A DNA stretch of 5,712 bases from the NCBI GenBank assembly GCA_030630445.1, contig DAOVNC010000246.1, positions 1-5,712 of the forward strand. Reading direction: 5' to 3'. This document shows positions 5,703-5,712 of this stretch, piece after piece. Made by a program: the position numbers and the translations under genes. The notes below the pieces were generated by a model that did no database searches, was not told the origin of the DNA, and was given only the letters and a program-made list of their open reading frames with translations. Source of the stretch: Kiritimatiellales bacterium (GTDB lineage: Bacteria > Verrucomicrobiota > Kiritimatiellia > Kiritimatiellales > Pontiellaceae). Numbering within the stretch: the first letter of the stretch is position 1; each line of letters begins with the position of its first letter.

Positions 5703-5712
5703 ACAGCAAGCA
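5680..5712 (+). CDS. Possible start of a downstream gene, cut by the window edge
   Basis: An ATG at 5680 opens a frame that runs to the end of the window (MQPLLFGEQQA). Only 11 residues are visible, too few to recognise, and no Shine-Dalgarno precedes it; the upstream stretch is an A-tract after CCTCC. It is listed because the candidate promoter at 5585-5614 points this way. An alternative is that the real start lies beyond the window. Confidence 0.2.
   Translation, partial: MQPLLFGEQQA

Noticed and set aside
1..5712. CRISPR array, insertion sequence, prophage or attachment site at the tRNA
   Set aside because: No regularly spaced repeats, no transposase or integrase coding sequence, and no second copy of the tRNA 3' end within the window.

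Overview
The window looks like an ordinary chromosomal segment from a GC-rich, free-living bacterium. It shows a probable glycoside hydrolase tail, a SulP anion transporter, a membrane protein of the nucleoside-recognition (Gate) type, an ADP-glucose pyrophosphorylase of the cyanobacterial/plant-like kind and a lysine tRNA. The style of the glycoside hydrolase tail, the GlgC type and the hairpin-rich spacer suggest a PVC-group polysaccharide degrader, possibly Kiritimatiellota or Verrucomicrobiota. That placement is inference from family resemblance; no phylogenetic marker is present.

Layout, left to right. (1) 1-741, plus strand: the 3' end of a large probable glycoside hydrolase (family 2-like tail plus an extra C-terminal beta-sandwich-like region). 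(2) 742-841: a 100-bp convergent spacer filled by two strong hairpins without T-tracts, resembling a REP-like or bidirectional-termination element. (3) 842-2470, minus strand: a full-length SulP transporter with a STAS domain. (4) 2471-2729: a 259-bp divergent spacer with a 9-bp inverted repeat, A/T tracts and weak promoter candidates. (5) 2730-3989, plus strand: a Gate-domain membrane protein of unknown substrate, with a clear ribosome binding site. (6) 3990-4017: a 28-bp convergent spacer made almost entirely of a diverged copy of the glgC 3' end. (7) 4018-5256, minus strand: glgC. (8) 5257-5433: control region for glgC on the minus strand and for the tRNA on the plus strand. (9) 5434-5509: tRNA-Lys(TTT) with encoded CCA, followed by a textbook intrinsic terminator. 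(10) 5548-5712: a possible promoter, a tiny ORF with a good ribosome binding site and the possible start of another gene.

Every neighbouring pair of protein genes is convergent or divergent, so no operon is visible and each gene is probably its own transcription unit. Functionally the genes touch carbohydrate breakdown (glycoside hydrolase), carbon storage (GlgC makes ADP-glucose for glycogen), anion uptake (SulP) and an unidentified transport function. I found no convincing new multi-gene system. The most informative oddities are the out-of-frame duplicate of the glgC tail, whose two differences are silent in the old reading frame, the double-hairpin element at 747-828, and an anticodon-stem mismatch in the tRNA.
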